This document shows positions 32,426 through 42,121 of a stretch of DNA of 64,000 nt, one piece after another; position 1 is the first letter of the stretch; each line of letters opens with the position of its first letter. This stretch comes from F23-D06 sp963643165 (GTDB lineage Bacteria; Bacteroidota; Bacteroidia; Bacteroidales; WCHB1-69), in NCBI GenBank assembly GCA_963643165.1, contig CAVIJD010000004.1, forward strand, positions 1 to 64,000, given 5' to 3'. The notes under the pieces are model-generated. The model did no database searches, had not been told where the DNA came from, and saw only the letters and a program-made list of their open reading frames with translations. The position numbers and the translations under genes were made by a program.

Positions 32426-34738
32426 ATGAAGAGATTTATATTAATGACTTTATGCCTGTTTGGATGTTTCCAGATGTTTGCTCAACACAACTACTGGGTA
32501 TTCTTCACCGACAAAAGCAACACAAAATTCAATCCTTACGAGTATTTTGACCCCAAAGCACTCCAGCGTTACGAGAATTTAGGACTTCAGGCAGACGACT
32601 ATTCCAACTATCCAGTCAACACGGACTACATCACGGGCGTATTGACCTTGGCTGACGACTACATCGGGCAGTCGCGTTGGTTCAATGCCGTGGCGGTAGA
32701 GGCCACCCCGGAAGAAATCAAGATCATCGAGGAACTTCCCTTCGTGAAAAGCGTGCTTGAAATTCAGTCGGAAGCTGTGGTCGCGGAACACAAAGCGGTG
32801 GCTCCCGTTCCTGAGCGTGTAGTATATGACGGCTCGCTGCATCAAATAGCCATGATGCAAGGCGCCAAGTTCCAGAAAGCGGGCGTCAGCGGCAAGGGTG
32901 TCCGCGTCGCCGTTTTTGATGGCGGTTTCAAAGACGTGGACCAGCACCCGGCGTTCAAGAAGATGCGCGACGGCAAACAGATCGTAGGCACCTGGAACTT
33001 TGTTCAGAAAAAAGAGGATGTCTATAACGGCGTGTCGCATGGGCGTATGGTGTTGAGTTGCATTGGCGGTTTGATGAACGACAGCACGCTGATAGGGCTT
33101 GCGCCGGATGCCGAATACCTGCTCGCCCGCACTGAGGTAGAGTCTGAAATAAAGCGTGAAGAGGTCTGGTGGGTGCAGGCGCTTGAGTGGGCCGACAAAA
33201 ACGGTGCCGACATTGTGAACAGTTCGCTCGGCTACGGCAGCGACCGTTACTGCAACCGCGACATGGACGGGGAACGTTCTTTAGTGGCACGCGCCGCCAA
33301 CACTGCTGCCCGGAAAGGCATTCTGGTTTGTACGGCTATGGGCAACGAGGGTGATGTTTCATGGAAAGTGCTCGTGACACCCGCCGATGCCGACAGCGTA
33401 CTCTCCGTCGGGGCAGTCGAATCGCTGGAAGAGCGTTCCTGTTACAGTTCCTACGGTCCCACCGCCGACGGGCGCATGAAACCCAACGTGGTGGCTTGCG
33501 GTCACGACATGGTAGCAGACAGAAACGGCAACTACAGTTACAGCCAGGGCACCTCTTTCGCCACTCCGATGGTGGCCGGCTTTGCCGCCTGCGTGAAACA
33601 GATGCACCCCGAATGGACCGTTCTGCAACTGATGGAGGAAATTCAGAAATCAGGCCACCACTATCCCTATTTTGACTATTCGATGGGATACGGCGTGCCG
33701 CAGGCCGGCTATTTCACAGACGCTGAACCCCAAAAGCCAACCGCCTCAATGCGCCTGTACGAAGACGACTCAACCATCTATGTAGTGCCCGTCAACCGCC
33801 AACGCGCCCAGACGCTGTTCTATAACGTAACCAACGGCGACGGCTCCATCGACACCTACAACAACTATAGAATACGCTCTGTAACAGAGGATTCTACCAC
33901 CGCAGCCACGTTCGCATACACCATCGACAAAAGCACGCTGCAAAACGGCCAAACCTTGAAATTATGGCTCAACAATCAATATAAGCAGTATGTCGTAGGC
34001 AAAGACTCCCTCCCGTTCCCCTCTTTCTCAAAAGAGATTAGCAAAGCCAGCACCACTGAACTTGACCGGAGCTCCAACAACTTCTACAAAAAGAAAAGCA
34101 CAAAAGACCGCCACGAAACAGACATCAGCCTCGTTACAGGTCTTTACATTCCCACAATGTGGGGCAAGAACAGCAACATAAACCAAGCCCAACGGATGTC
34201 GCGTTCGCTGTCTGTAGTGTTTGACAACCGTTGGAAACTGGGCAGAGTTTACAGGCTCGGCTTCCGCATCGGGTTCGGCTCATCCTGGTATGCCACCGAC
34301 AGCCTCTTTGCCGCCCAGCAAATCGCCAGCCTCAATCTCGAAACGCCCCTCTGCAACACCAACATCAAGAAAAGCAACATCAAAACCACGCAGTTTGACC
34401 TGGAATTTTATCAGCGTTTCAAACTGAGCCGCGGCACAAACGACAAATCTTGGTTCATCGACACCGGCATTTATGGAGAGTGGATTACTGGCAACCGCTA
34501 TAAACTGGTGTCAAAATATGCCAACGTCATTGACGGTGAAAACAGTTGTTCCGTGCTGCAAAACAAAATCAAGAACGTGCAGAAAGACTTCCTCCATGAT
34601 TTCAACAGACTGAACTACGGTGTAAGAGTCAGGATAGGATACGGCAACTTTGCGTTGTTTGGCCAATACAGGCTCTCCCCAGTCTTGAAAAACGGCAACG
34701 ACCTGCCCGAGTTCCAAGTCGGCATCCAGTTGTTCTGA
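32426..34738 (+). CDS. S8 subtilisin-like serine peptidase with C-terminal barrel-like domain
   Basis: This 770-residue precursor has a signal peptide ending CFQMFAQ. The subtilase domain (about 140-440) has Asp165 (VAVFDGGF), His205 (VSHGRMV) and Ser377 (GTSFATPM); the oxyanion Asn is probably in AMGNEGD. After a linker domain, residues about 560-770 alternate polar and aromatic residues in short strands (ETDISLVTGLYIPTMW, YGVRVRIGYGNFALFGQYRLSP) and end in VGIQLF with a terminal Phe. This is how outer-membrane barrels end. The protein may therefore anchor its own protease at the surface. The barrel call is inference. It follows the GntR gene by 36 bases. Confidence 0.85.
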   Translation: MKRFILMTLCLFGCFQMFAQHNYWVFFTDKSNTKFNPYEYFDPKALQRYENLGLQADDYSNYPVNTDYITGVLTLADDYIGQSRWFNAVAVEATPEEIKIIEELPFVKSVLEIQSEAVVAEHKAVAPVPERVVYDGSLHQIAMMQGAKFQKAGVSGKGVRVAVFDGGFKDVDQHPAFKKMRDGKQIVGTWNFVQKKEDVYNGVSHGRMVLSCIGGLMNDSTLIGLAPDAEYLLARTEVESEIKREEVWWVQALEWADKNGADIVNSSLGYGSDRYCNRDMDGERSLVARAANTAARKGILVCTAMGNEGDVSWKVLVTPADADSVLSVGAVESLEERSCYSSYGPTADGRMKPNVVACGHDMVADRNGNYSYSQGTSFATPMVAGFAACVKQMHPEWTVLQLMEEIQKSGHHYPYFDYSMGYGVPQAGYFTDAEPQKPTASMRLYEDDSTIYVVPVNRQRAQTLFYNVTNGDGSIDTYNNYRIRSVTEDSTTAATFAYTIDKSTLQNGQTLKLWLNNQYKQYVVGKDSLPFPSFSKEISKASTTELDRSSNNFYKKKSTKDRHETDISLVTGLYIPTMWGKNSNINQAQRMSRSLSVVFDNRWKLGRVYRLGFRIGFGSSWYATDSLFAAQQIASLNLETPLCNTNIKKSNIKTTQFDLEFYQRFKLSRGTNDKSWFIDTGIYGEWITGNRYKLVSKYANVIDGENSCSVLQNKIKNVQKDFLHDFNRLNYGVRVRIGYGNFALFGQYRLSPVLKNGNDLPEFQVGIQLF

Positions 34739-34791
34739 CCCTACAATGCTTAACACAATCCATTTCTTCAATCCACAGAAACGATTTTAGC

Positions 34792-35298
34792 ATGATGACA
34801 ATCAATCCAAATTGGTCAAGAAACACAGGAGGACACAGCCTTCTGGAAGCCGGGAAAGCCTACTTTCTGCTGACACTGATTGTGTTGCTGTTTTGCGGTG
34901 CAAGTGCCCAACGGGACAAGGTCTCGTATCATCAGGCGAAACAGACCTACGAGAAGACTTTCCAGAACACCAGCAACCAGTTTTTGCTGAATGCCGTAGG
35001 AAACGTCATCCTCAAGGAAAGCAAAACCGACAAAATTCGCTGTGTCGTCAAAGTTACAGCCTATGGGAAAACGGAAGAGCAGGCCGCTGAACGCCTGCGC
35101 CAGATCTCAGTCGGCAGCAAGCAGCAAAAAGGCACCCCTGTCCTTGAGGTCAAGGTTAACAACGGCCTCTACTTGAAAAAGCAATACGACATTGTCACGG
35201 AGGTGTATCTGCCCTCCACCGTCACCCTACAGCACAACGACAACCCTAATTTTATGGAGATTTTAAACCGTCTGGTTCAAAAAATCACGCCATACTGA
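34792..35298 (+). CDS. Conserved exported protein, function unknown
   Basis: This 168-residue protein has an N-terminal hydrophobic segment ending LLFCGASAQ, likely a signal peptide although preceded by ~25 polar residues. The mature part (ESKTDKIRCVVKVTAYGKTEEQAAERLRQI, then VLEVKVNNGLYLKKQYDIVTEVYLPST) resembles the start of DUF4097-type adhesin-like beta domains but lacks their repeats. It lies 53 bases after the subtilase gene and may share its transcript. The role is unknown. Confidence 0.6.
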   Translation: MMTINPNWSRNTGGHSLLEAGKAYFLLTLIVLLFCGASAQRDKVSYHQAKQTYEKTFQNTSNQFLLNAVGNVILKESKTDKIRCVVKVTAYGKTEEQAAERLRQISVGSKQQKGTPVLEVKVNNGLYLKKQYDIVTEVYLPSTVTLQHNDNPNFMEILNRLVQKITPY

Positions 35299-35465
35299 AA
35301 CTGAATATTTCACAAATCTTCCGTGCCAAGGCGACAAACAATCATAGCCAAATCGTTGCCGGCACGGAGATTTTTGATTTTTTTCAGAAATCTTCAAGCA
35401 TCATTAAACCTTAGCTTTCTCTTTTTTTCTGAAAGAAACGTTAATATCGAATAGAACAAGGCAAT

Positions 35466-36188
35466 ATGATTATTGATCTGAAAAACATTCATAAAACATA
35501 CGACAACGGGCAGCCCGTTCATGTGCTGAAAGGGGTTGACATGGGCATAGAACAGGGGGAGTTTGTCTCCATCATGGGTGCGTCAGGTTCGGGGAAGTCC
35601 ACCTTACTGAACATTTTAGGAATACTCGACAACTACGATGAGGGTTCCTATCACCTGGACGGGAACCTCATCAAAGACCTCAGCGAAAAAGAGGCTGCCC
35701 ATTACCGCAACAAGATGATCGGCTTTGTATTCCAGTCGTTCAACCTGATAGCCTTCAAAACAGCCGTTGAGAATGTTGAATTGCCTTTGTTCTATCAAGG
35801 GGTAAGCCGGAAGCAGCGTCGCGAGACGGCTATGGAATACCTGGAGCGTTTCGGGCTGACCGAGTGGGCGAACCATTATCCCAACGAGCTTTCCGGCGGC
35901 CAAAAACAGCGTGTTGCCATTGCACGGTCGCTGATAACGCAGCCCCGCATCCTCCTTGCCGACGAGCCTACCGGCGCACTCGACTCCAAAACGTCGCTCG
36001 AAGTCATGGAGTTGCTCACACGCCTCAACCGCGAAAAGGGCGTCACCATCGTCGTAGTGACGCACGAAAGCGGCGTGGCCAACTGCACCGACCGGATCAT
36101 CCACATCAAAGACGGCATCATCGGCGAGGTGACCATGAACAAAGACCATCACGCCTCCCTGTTCGGCACCAACACTGTAATGAAATAG
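35466..36188 (+). CDS. ABC transporter ATPase, MacB/LolD type
   Basis: This 240-residue ATPase has Walker A GASGSGKST, signature LSGGQKQRVAIARSL, Walker B ILLADEPTGALD and switch His VVVTHE. It belongs to the MacB/LolD/FtsE group, whose transporters move substrates across or out of the periplasm without passing them through the inner membrane. It heads a five-gene operon with two FtsX-type permeases, an adaptor and a TolC-like channel. Confidence 0.93.
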   Translation: MIIDLKNIHKTYDNGQPVHVLKGVDMGIEQGEFVSIMGASGSGKSTLLNILGILDNYDEGSYHLDGNLIKDLSEKEAAHYRNKMIGFVFQSFNLIAFKTAVENVELPLFYQGVSRKQRRETAMEYLERFGLTEWANHYPNELSGGQKQRVAIARSLITQPRILLADEPTGALDSKTSLEVMELLTRLNREKGVTIVVVTHESGVANCTDRIIHIKDGIIGEVTMNKDHHASLFGTNTVMK

Positions 36189-36224
36189 ACCTCACACCAC
36201 TATACATCTTCTCACCCTATTATT

Positions 36225-37493
36225 ATGCGAGATTTTTTGAATGAAATATGGAGTTCGGCAAAGCGCAACAAATTGCGGACCGCGCTGACGGGCTTCGCCG
36301 TCTCGTGGGGAATCTTCATCCTGATTGTGTTGTTAGGCGCCGGCAACGGCTTGATAAATGCTTTTCAGCAAAACGGGGCCGACTTCTCCTCCAACGTCAT
36401 GATGGTTTGGGGCGGTTTTACCACCAGACCCTACAACGGCCTGCAAGAGGGACGGCATCTTGACTTGAACGACAACGACATGAAAATCACCCAAAGCGGT
36501 CTTTTTGCCGACCACATCGACAAGGTAACGGCCAGTGCTGAAAAGAGCTCGCTGTCAATAAACTACAAAGACAATTATGTTTCGGGCTCGCTCTGCGGCT
36601 GCTACCCCGAGTATCAGGAAATGGAAGGGCTGAAATTGCTGGCCGGCCGTTTTATCAACCAGAACGACATGCAATTGAAGCGGAAGTGCATCGTTCTGCC
36701 CAACTCCTACGTGCAGACACTATTAGGCGACACCGCCAACTGCAACGACATCATCGGGAAACAAATCTCCATCGGCGACATCCTCTATCAGGCTGTCGGC
36801 GTTTACAAAAAGAGAGACAATATGGGCTCCAACAGTGTCTATATGCCATTCACCACCTACCAGATTGTGTTCGGGAGTTTCAATTATGCCGATGACATCT
36901 CCTTTACATTTCACGGGCTGAACACGGAAGAGGAAAACGAGAAATTTGAGAAACAGTATCGGGCGGCATTGAACGAAGCACACAAAGCCGACCCTGAAGA
37001 CGAGGGCACTTTCTGGATTTGGAACCGTTTTACCCAAAATCTACAGATGGAGAAAGGAAACTCGCTCATCCAAAAAGCACTTTGGGTCACGGGATTGTTC
37101 ACGCTCTTCGGCGGCATTGTCGGCGTTTCAAACATCATGCTGATCACCGTCCGGGAGCGCACTTACGAGTTCGGCATCCGCAAAGCCATCGGCGCGACAC
37201 CTTGGGCCATCATGAAACTCATCGTGATGGAAAGTGTCGCCATCACCGCCTTTTTCGGCTATCTGGGCATGATTGCCGGACTGCTGGCTTGCGAGGTGAT
37301 GAAGAGAACCGTAGGATCCAATACGCTTGACATGTTCGGGCAGCCCGTCCAGATTTTTGTCAACCCCAGTGTCGGCATCGATGTTGCCGTCGGAGTTTCT
37401 GTAGTCTTAGTCATTGCCGGCACACTGGCAGGACTCTCTCCGGCCCTTAAAGCAGCACGCATCCGACCCGTAGAAGCATTGAAAGGCGTATGA
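36225..37493 (+). CDS. MacB-like ABC permease (FtsX domain), first copy
   Basis: This 422-residue protein has one N-terminal TM helix (about 18-40), a periplasmic MacB_PCD domain (about 45-270), then three TM helices of the FtsX type. The FtsX core contains VRERTYEFGIRKAIGATPWAIM. It ends with ARIRPVEALKGV, the usual tail of these permeases. Its stop codon overlaps the start of the second permease (ATGA, 37490-37493), so translation is coupled. The two probably form a heterodimer. Confidence 0.92.
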   Translation: MRDFLNEIWSSAKRNKLRTALTGFAVSWGIFILIVLLGAGNGLINAFQQNGADFSSNVMMVWGGFTTRPYNGLQEGRHLDLNDNDMKITQSGLFADHIDKVTASAEKSSLSINYKDNYVSGSLCGCYPEYQEMEGLKLLAGRFINQNDMQLKRKCIVLPNSYVQTLLGDTANCNDIIGKQISIGDILYQAVGVYKKRDNMGSNSVYMPFTTYQIVFGSFNYADDISFTFHGLNTEEENEKFEKQYRAALNEAHKADPEDEGTFWIWNRFTQNLQMEKGNSLIQKALWVTGLFTLFGGIVGVSNIMLITVRERTYEFGIRKAIGATPWAIMKLIVMESVAITAFFGYLGMIAGLLACEVMKRTVGSNTLDMFGQPVQIFVNPSVGIDVAVGVSVVLVIAGTLAGLSPALKAARIRPVEALKGV

Positions 37494-38722
37494 AAAGGTT
37501 CGACATTGACACATTCAACGAAATTGCAGATGCGCTGCTCCGCAACAAGAAACGCAGCCTGCTGACCGGATTCGGCATCTTTTGGGGACTTTTTATGCTA
37601 TTGTTCCTCGTAGGCGGCGGCAAAGGTCTCAAGACTATGATCACCAAGAATTTCGAGAATTTCGCCACCAACTCCATCATAATGGTAGCGCAGGAGACAA
37701 CAAAGCCCTACAAAGGCTTCAAAGAGGGCCGAACATGGAGCCTCCAATATCAGGACGTGGACAGAATTACGCAGTTGTTCCCCGAATTGGCCATCGTGAC
37801 GCCAACCATCTCCCAATGGGGAATCAGCGCGAAGAAAAACAGTTTCAGTCTCTCTTGTTCAATGAAAGGTGTGGAGGCCTGTTACAGCCAAATAGAAACG
37901 CCGGAACTCAAATACGGCCGTTTTCTGAACGAGGTGGATGTCCAGCAGAAGCGGAAAGTCTGCGTCATCGGCAAACGCGTCTATCAGTCCCTGTTTCCTG
38001 CCGGCGGCGACCCTTGCGGGCAAACTATACAAGTCGGCTCTTCTTATTATCAAGTAGTTGGCGTGAACGTCAGTTCGTCAAACATCAACATCGGCGGCGG
38101 CAGCGACGGCTCCATCACCGTTCCGATCTCGGTGCTGAAAGACATCACCGGGGCGGGCGACAACGTAGATATGATCTGTGTGGTGGGCAAAGACGGCATT
38201 CAAATGTCTTCGTTGGAAAACCGTCTGCGGCAAGAGGTGTCGCGCATCCATTACATCGACCCCACCGACGACCGCGGCTTGATGATGCTCAACATGGAAC
38301 CGATGTTCAAGATTGTAGATACACTATACCGGGGCGTCAATTTCCTGATTTGGCTGGTAGGTTTAGGCACCTTGCTTTCCGGGGCCATCGGGGTGAGCAA
38401 TATCATGTTAGTAGTGGTGCGCGAACGAACCACTGAAATTGGCATCCGACGGGCTATCGGTGCCACGCCGGGCAATATTATGTTCCAGATTATAGCAGAA
38501 AGCATAACCTTAACCTTTGTGGCAGGACTTTTGGGCATCGTCTTCTCTGTCTTTTCGCTCAACCTCTTAGAGATGTTGACTCATCAAGCCGTGTTCCAAA
38601 TCGGCATCGGCACGGCTCTGTTGGCACTGCTGTTGTTGCTGACACTCGGCACCCTCGCCGGCATACCTCCCGCACACCGCGCCATGCACATCAAACCCGT
38701 AGATGCCATGCGCGACGAATGA
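37490..38722 (+). CDS. MacB-like ABC permease (FtsX domain), second copy
   Basis: This 410-residue paralog of the preceding gene has the same layout: an N-terminal helix (SLLTGFGIFWGLFMLLFLVG), a periplasmic domain, then three C-terminal helices with VRERTTEIGIRRAIGATPGNIM. It ends with MHIKPVDAMRDE. Overlap with the first permease implies co-translation and a heterodimeric pore. Confidence 0.92.
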   Translation: MKRFDIDTFNEIADALLRNKKRSLLTGFGIFWGLFMLLFLVGGGKGLKTMITKNFENFATNSIIMVAQETTKPYKGFKEGRTWSLQYQDVDRITQLFPELAIVTPTISQWGISAKKNSFSLSCSMKGVEACYSQIETPELKYGRFLNEVDVQQKRKVCVIGKRVYQSLFPAGGDPCGQTIQVGSSYYQVVGVNVSSSNINIGGGSDGSITVPISVLKDITGAGDNVDMICVVGKDGIQMSSLENRLRQEVSRIHYIDPTDDRGLMMLNMEPMFKIVDTLYRGVNFLIWLVGLGTLLSGAIGVSNIMLVVVRERTTEIGIRRAIGATPGNIMFQIIAESITLTFVAGLLGIVFSVFSLNLLEMLTHQAVFQIGIGTALLALLLLLTLGTLAGIPPAHRAMHIKPVDAMRDE

Positions 38723-38776
38723 CATTTTTGACAATAAACAGATAAAATAATAAACAAGAACAAACGAAATAAGAAT

Positions 38777-39871
38777 ATGAAAAAAGTATTGAAATGGATC
38801 ATTTTGGTCTTCGTGATCTTGATTTTTTTAGGAACACTTCTCTTTTTAGTCAAAAAGTCGAAGTCAGAAAAGATCAGATACAACGAGTATGAGGTCACCA
38901 CTACGAACATCCAGCGCAAGACGCTGATCACCGGAAGTATCGCCCCACGTGACGAGGTTGACATCAAGCCGCAGATTAACGGCATCATCGCCGAGCTCTA
39001 CAAGGAAGCCGGACAAGAGGTGGCCGAGAATGAAGTTATCGCCAAGTTGAAAGTCATCCCTGACATGACCTCGCTGAGTTCAGCACAAAGTCGCGTGCGG
39101 CTCGCAGAAATCAACTACACGCAAGCCCTGACCAACTACAATCGCGAGAAAGCGCTCTACGACAAGGACATGGTAAGCCGCGAAGCGTTTGAAGAGGTAA
39201 AGCAGCAACTTGACCAGGCGCGTGAGGAGCAGTCGGCGGCCCAGGAAGCGTTGGAAATCATCCGCGACGGGGTCTCCTCGTCCAATGCCAACTCCAGTTC
39301 CACCCTGATCCGTTCCACAATTGCCGGACTCATCCTTGACATTCCGGTCAAGGTGGGCAATTCTGTCATACAAGCCAACACGCTCAACGACGGCACCACC
39401 GTCGCCACGGTCGCCAACATGAACGACCTGGTGTTCACAGGCAATGTCGATGAGACTGAAGTCGGGAACTTGCACGAAGGCATGGCCCTGAACATCACCG
39501 TAGGGGCTTTGCAAGACTGCTCTTTTGATGCCGTTCTCGAATACATCTCCCCGAAAGCGACCACAGAAAACGGAACCAACCGTTTTGAGGTGAAAGCGGC
39601 GGTAAAACTGAAAGACAGCGACAAAATACGTTCCGGGTATGGCGCCAATGCCGAAGTAATTATGGAAGAGGTAAAAGACGTGCTGGCAATTCCGGAAAGC
39701 ACGCTCGAATTTTCAGGAGACTCCACTTTCGTGTATGTCAAGAGTGCAAACGGGCAATATGAACGTCGTAGCGTACAGACTGGCCTCAGCGACGGCCTGA
39801 ACATCCAGATCAAAAAAGGCCTGCAGAAGGGCGACATTGTCAGAGGAACCAAAATTATAGAGCAGCAATGA
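38777..39871 (+). CDS. Periplasmic adaptor (MacA/HlyD-type membrane fusion protein)
   Basis: This 364-residue protein has an N-terminal TM anchor (LKWIILVFVILIFLGTLLFLV), a biotinyl/lipoyl-like half (GSIAPRDEVDIKPQINGIIAEL), a coiled-coil hairpin (about 100-165, with LDQAREEQSAAQEALE), and the second lipoyl half with beta-barrel domains. It links the inner-membrane transporter to the outer-membrane channel encoded next. Its stop overlaps the TolC-like gene by four bases. Confidence 0.92.
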   Translation: MKKVLKWIILVFVILIFLGTLLFLVKKSKSEKIRYNEYEVTTTNIQRKTLITGSIAPRDEVDIKPQINGIIAELYKEAGQEVAENEVIAKLKVIPDMTSLSSAQSRVRLAEINYTQALTNYNREKALYDKDMVSREAFEEVKQQLDQAREEQSAAQEALEIIRDGVSSSNANSSSTLIRSTIAGLILDIPVKVGNSVIQANTLNDGTTVATVANMNDLVFTGNVDETEVGNLHEGMALNITVGALQDCSFDAVLEYISPKATTENGTNRFEVKAAVKLKDSDKIRSGYGANAEVIMEEVKDVLAIPESTLEFSGDSTFVYVKSANGQYERRSVQTGLSDGLNIQIKKGLQKGDIVRGTKIIEQQ

Positions 39872-41196
39872 AAAGAAGAGCATTAACCGTAGCCTTTGCC
39901 GTTTGCCTCCTCACGGCAGGTGCGCAGCAGGAACAAGTCAGCAAATCGTGGACCTTAGACGACTGCATCCGCTATGCTTCAGAGCACAACCTTACGGTGC
40001 AGCAGAACCTGCTCACCCAAAAGCAGCGGGCCATAGAACTGAACACCGCCCGCAACAGCATACTGCCCACCGTGCAGGCAAGTGGGTCACAGAACTTCTC
40101 CATCGGGCGCGGTCTCTCTGAAGACAACACTTACGTCAGTTCCAACACCGCAAACACCTCCTTTGGGCTCGGCGCCAATCTCGACCTCTTCACGGGACTG
40201 CGAGTCAAAAACAACATCGCATTAGGAAAACTGAACCTGGCCGCCGCCAATGCCGACTATGCCAACACCAAAGAAGAGGTGCGCATATCGGTAATGGAAG
40301 CCTTTGTGCAAGTACTTTATAATATGAAGATTGCAGACGTTGCGCAACTACAGGTCAACATCGACTCCATGCAAGTGGAACGGCTTTCCGCACTCAAAGC
40401 GGCGGGCAGAGCCAGTGCCGCTGAAGTGGCCACGCAACGCTCCACCCTGGCCAAAAGCCGGCTCACCCTCACACAGTCGCGCAACAGTCTGAAACTCTCG
40501 CTGCTCGAACTGTCACAACTGCTGGAACTGCAAAGCCCGGAAAACTTCAGCGTCGTGCCGCCCGACTTGACCGAATTTGACCTGCAAACCTTGCCCGACC
40601 CCGTGCAAGTTTACAACAATGCCGTCAACGAACGCCCCTCGGTAAAAGCCGAAATGCTGCGCACAGACTATGCCAAAACCAATGTCTCCTTGTCAAAAAG
40701 CGCTTATTACCCCACCCTGTCGATGAATTTCGGCGTAGGCACCAACTATTATGCCATCCGCGGCGGTGTCACCAAAAGTTTTGCAGAGCAACTGCGCACC
40801 AACCTCAGCCCCTACGTCGGCTTGTCGTTGAATGTGCCCATTTTCGACAAACTGGCCACACGCAACAATGTCAGGACGGCTGAAATACAAGCTGAAAGCC
40901 AACAGATACAACTTGAAACCGAGAAGAAGTCGCTGTACAAGAAAATACAACAAGCCTATTATGAGGCATTTGCGGCGCAAGACAAATACACCAGCAGCAA
41001 AGCCGCCGTAGAGAGTTCCCAGGAGTCATTCGACCTCACCAAAGCCAAATATGAAGAAGGCCGCGCCACCCCGACCGAATTCAACGAGGCCAAAAACAAC
41101 CTTATGCAGTCCAAATCGGAAGAAGCACAAGCACAATACCAATGCCTCTATCAACGGAAGTTGCTTGAGATTTACGGGTCACCCGCTTCAGAATAA
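39868..41196 (+). CDS. TolC-family outer-membrane efflux channel
   Basis: This 442-residue precursor has a signal peptide (KRRALTVAFAVCLLTAGAQ) and two repeats of the outer-membrane efflux protein domain: WTLDDCIRYASEHNLTVQQ near residue 28, then long helical stretches rich in Ala, Gln and Leu. TolC-like trimers form the outer-membrane duct. It completes a MacAB-TolC-like tripartite pump with the four preceding genes. The substrate may be a drug, lipid or peptide; sequence alone does not say. Confidence 0.92.
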   Translation: MKRRALTVAFAVCLLTAGAQQEQVSKSWTLDDCIRYASEHNLTVQQNLLTQKQRAIELNTARNSILPTVQASGSQNFSIGRGLSEDNTYVSSNTANTSFGLGANLDLFTGLRVKNNIALGKLNLAAANADYANTKEEVRISVMEAFVQVLYNMKIADVAQLQVNIDSMQVERLSALKAAGRASAAEVATQRSTLAKSRLTLTQSRNSLKLSLLELSQLLELQSPENFSVVPPDLTEFDLQTLPDPVQVYNNAVNERPSVKAEMLRTDYAKTNVSLSKSAYYPTLSMNFGVGTNYYAIRGGVTKSFAEQLRTNLSPYVGLSLNVPIFDKLATRNNVRTAEIQAESQQIQLETEKKSLYKKIQQAYYEAFAAQDKYTSSKAAVESSQESFDLTKAKYEEGRATPTEFNEAKNNLMQSKSEEAQAQYQCLYQRKLLEIYGSPASE

Positions 41197-41216
41197 TTGC
41201 CTTTAGACACAAATTG

Positions 41217-42098
41217 TCAATACCGGGGATGATACAACGCCATATTGCTCCGGATATAGTCGCGGTCAAGGTGGGTATAGATCTCCGTAGTAGTGATATT
41301 CTCGTGACCGAGCATTTGCTGTACGGCGCGCAGATCGGCACCTCCCTCAATAAGGTGTGTAGCAAACGAGTGTCGGAACGTATGCGGGCTGACCTTCTTG
41401 GAGATTCCCGCCGCTGCCGCCCATTGTTTCACTAACATAAAAACCATCTCGCGGGAGAGGTGATGTCCTCGCCGGTTAAGAAACACATACGACTCCTCTC
41501 CGGGGACGGGTGTCACACTGCGGCGTGCTCCATCCAAATACAATTGTGTCATCTTCTGTGCCATCGTCCCAATTGGCACAAACCGCTCCTTGTTGCCTTT
41601 GCCGACCACCTTTATGAAGCCCTCGTCAAAGAACAGGTGTGGCAGTTTCAGGGTCACCAACTCACTCACGCGCAGGCCGCAGCCGTACATCACCTCCAGC
41701 ATTGCCCGGTTGCGATGCCCCTCCGGCGTGCTCAAGTCGATAACGTTCATCATAGCCTCTATCTCCTGTACCGAAAGCACATCTGGCAAATGCAGGCCAA
41801 TCTTTGGCGCATCTATCAGGGCCGTAGGGTCACTTTCAAGCGTGCCCTCATACATCAAAAAGCGGTAAAAAGCGCGTATGCCGGAAATGATGCGCGCCTG
41901 CGAACGTGTCGCCGCCCCTTGTGCATACAAATGATGCAGAAAAGACTGCAAATCAGACAATTCTACCTTTTCGAGGGGCTTCCCGGAAAGAAAGGAAACC
42001 AACAGCCCTACATCGTGAAGGTACGACTCCACGCTCTTGGGCGAAAGACCTTTCTCATAGACAAGGAATTGCTTAAAGCGAACTACAGCGTCTTCCAT
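41217..42098 (-). CDS. xerD: Tyrosine recombinase XerD
   Basis: This 293-residue protein has an N-terminal SAM-like core-binding domain (FKQFLVYEKGLSPKSVESYLHD) and a catalytic domain. The catalytic residues are visible: Arg in GCGLRVSEL, Lys in KVVGKGNKERFVP, His-x-x-Arg in SPHTFRHSFATHL, His in GHENITTTEIYTH, and nucleophile Tyr274. Length and the 'LSPKSVESY' start fit the chromosome-dimer resolvase XerD rather than a mobile-element integrase. It follows cinA by 23 bases. Confidence 0.92.
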   Translation of the reverse strand: MEDAVVRFKQFLVYEKGLSPKSVESYLHDVGLLVSFLSGKPLEKVELSDLQSFLHHLYAQGAATRSQARIISGIRAFYRFLMYEGTLESDPTALIDAPKIGLHLPDVLSVQEIEAMMNVIDLSTPEGHRNRAMLEVMYGCGLRVSELVTLKLPHLFFDEGFIKVVGKGNKERFVPIGTMAQKMTQLYLDGARRSVTPVPGEESYVFLNRRGHHLSREMVFMLVKQWAAAAGISKKVSPHTFRHSFATHLIEGGADLRAVQQMLGHENITTTEIYTHLDRDYIRSNMALYHPRY

Positions 42099-42121
42099 TA
42101 TAGGTATTAGCCGACTGGCTC

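Noticed and set aside
41217..42098. XerD as the integrase of a mobile element
   Set aside because: Length, N-terminus and the operon with cinA fit housekeeping XerD; no attachment sites or mobile genes nearby.
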